From Candidatus Cloacimonadota bacterium (GTDB taxonomy: Bacteria; Cloacimonadota; Cloacimonadia; Cloacimonadales; Cloacimonadaceae), in assembly GCA_023230025.1 (NCBI GenBank), contig JALNYD010000159.1, positions 1 to 6,567 of the forward strand: DNA of 6,567 nt, in the 5' to 3' direction. Under the pieces are notes generated by a model. The model did no database searches, was not told where the DNA came from, and saw only the letters and a program-made list of their open reading frames with translations. Position 1 is the first letter of the stretch. Each line of letters starts with the position of its first letter. This document shows positions 6,296-6,567 of the stretch, one piece after another. The position numbers and the translations under genes are program-made.

Positions 6296-6567
6296 TTAAT
6301 AGCGGTAATGATCCGGTTTATAGGGGCCGTCCAGGGGCACACCAATGTAGTCTGCCTGTCGTACACTGAGGTGAGTAAGCTGAACCCCGAGCTTGGGGAG
6401 ATGCAGTCTAGCCACTTCTTCATCAAGAATCTTGGGTAAAGTAAACACTCCCAATTCATGTGGGTTCTGCCACAGATCCATTTGAGCCAACACCTGATTG
6501 GTAAAGGAACAGCTCATCACAAAGGAAGGATGCCCGGTGGCATTGCCCAGATTGACCAGGCGCCCCT
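6296..6567 (-). CDS. ahcY: Adenosylhomocysteinase, C-terminal part (runs off right edge)
   Basis: The last 89 codons are visible, ending with TAA at 6298-6296. AhcY hydrolyses S-adenosylhomocysteine to homocysteine and adenosine with tightly bound NAD, removing the product inhibitor of SAM-dependent methyltransferases. The visible part begins with GRLVNLGNATGHPSFVMS, the conserved C-terminal part of the NAD-domain region. It continues with SFTNQVLAQMDLW, GVFTLPKILDEEVARLHLPK and QADYIGVPLDGPYKPDHYRY. The terminal KPDHYRY is the family hallmark, in which the Lys and Tyr reach into the partner subunit's NAD site in the tetramer. About 340-390 N-terminal residues lie beyond the window. The NusG paralogue follows after 15 bp on the same strand, so the two are probably transcribed together. 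Confidence 0.95.
   Translation of the reverse strand, partial: GRLVNLGNATGHPSFVMSCSFTNQVLAQMDLWQNPHELGVFTLPKILDEEVARLHLPKLGVQLTHLSVRQADYIGVPLDGPYKPDHYRY

Noticed and set aside
6480..6567. Asn and Cys at positions of AhcY where many relatives have Cys and Asn (NLGNATGHPS and FVMSCS)
   Set aside because: Variation at these positions is, as far as I recall, known among bacterial AhcY proteins, so it is not evidence of altered function.

Overview
This window is an ordinary-looking stretch of a bacterial chromosome. It holds three plus-strand genes (kbl, rsmI and a HAD phosphatase) and, converging on them, four minus-strand genes (ahcY, a NusG paralogue, a galE-like epimerase and ugd). A further minus-strand gene, cut by the left edge, diverges from kbl. 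Base composition looks balanced, with no obvious jump between genes. There are no tRNAs, rRNAs, insertion sequences, phage genes or CRISPR arrays. An N-terminal signal peptide, strong AGGAGG ribosome binding sites, a threonine/glycine-type Kbl and a NusG paralogue beside sugar-nucleotide genes fit a Gram-negative bacterium. It may be from the Fibrobacteres-Chlorobi-Bacteroidetes side of the tree or a related candidate phylum such as Cloacimonadota. That placement is a low-confidence impression, because no marker gene here settles it.

Layout. Positions 1-521 (minus) encode the first 173 residues of an unrecognised secreted protein. Positions 522-758 are a divergent intergenic region with a tentative kbl promoter, a repeated TTGACT-type hexamer and an imperfect inverted repeat. 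Positions 759-3418 (plus) form a tight three-gene unit: kbl, rsmI (3 bp gap) and a HAD-family hydrolase (4 bp overlap, GTG start). Positions 3419-3443 are the convergent junction, with no convincing terminator. Positions 6567-3444 (minus) form a second tight unit read right to left: the 3' end of ahcY, a TTG-started NusG paralogue 15 bp later, a galE-like epimerase overlapping it by 4 bp, then ugd 6 bp later.

How the genes fit together. Ugd and the epimerase supply activated sugars for surface polysaccharide: UDP-glucuronate, plus UDP-galactose or possibly UDP-galacturonate. The NusG paralogue resembles the specialised RfaH/UpxY-type antiterminators that usually sit at the head of such loci. 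What is unusual is that it follows ahcY directly, without a leader, and that the co-directional genes after it stop after only two. On the plus strand, Kbl belongs to threonine/glycine metabolism and RsmI modifies 16S rRNA. The HAD enzyme has no assignable substrate. I see no clear new system. The points most worth a second look are the NusG paralogue's setting, the altered substrate loop of the epimerase, and the unidentified secreted protein at the left edge.
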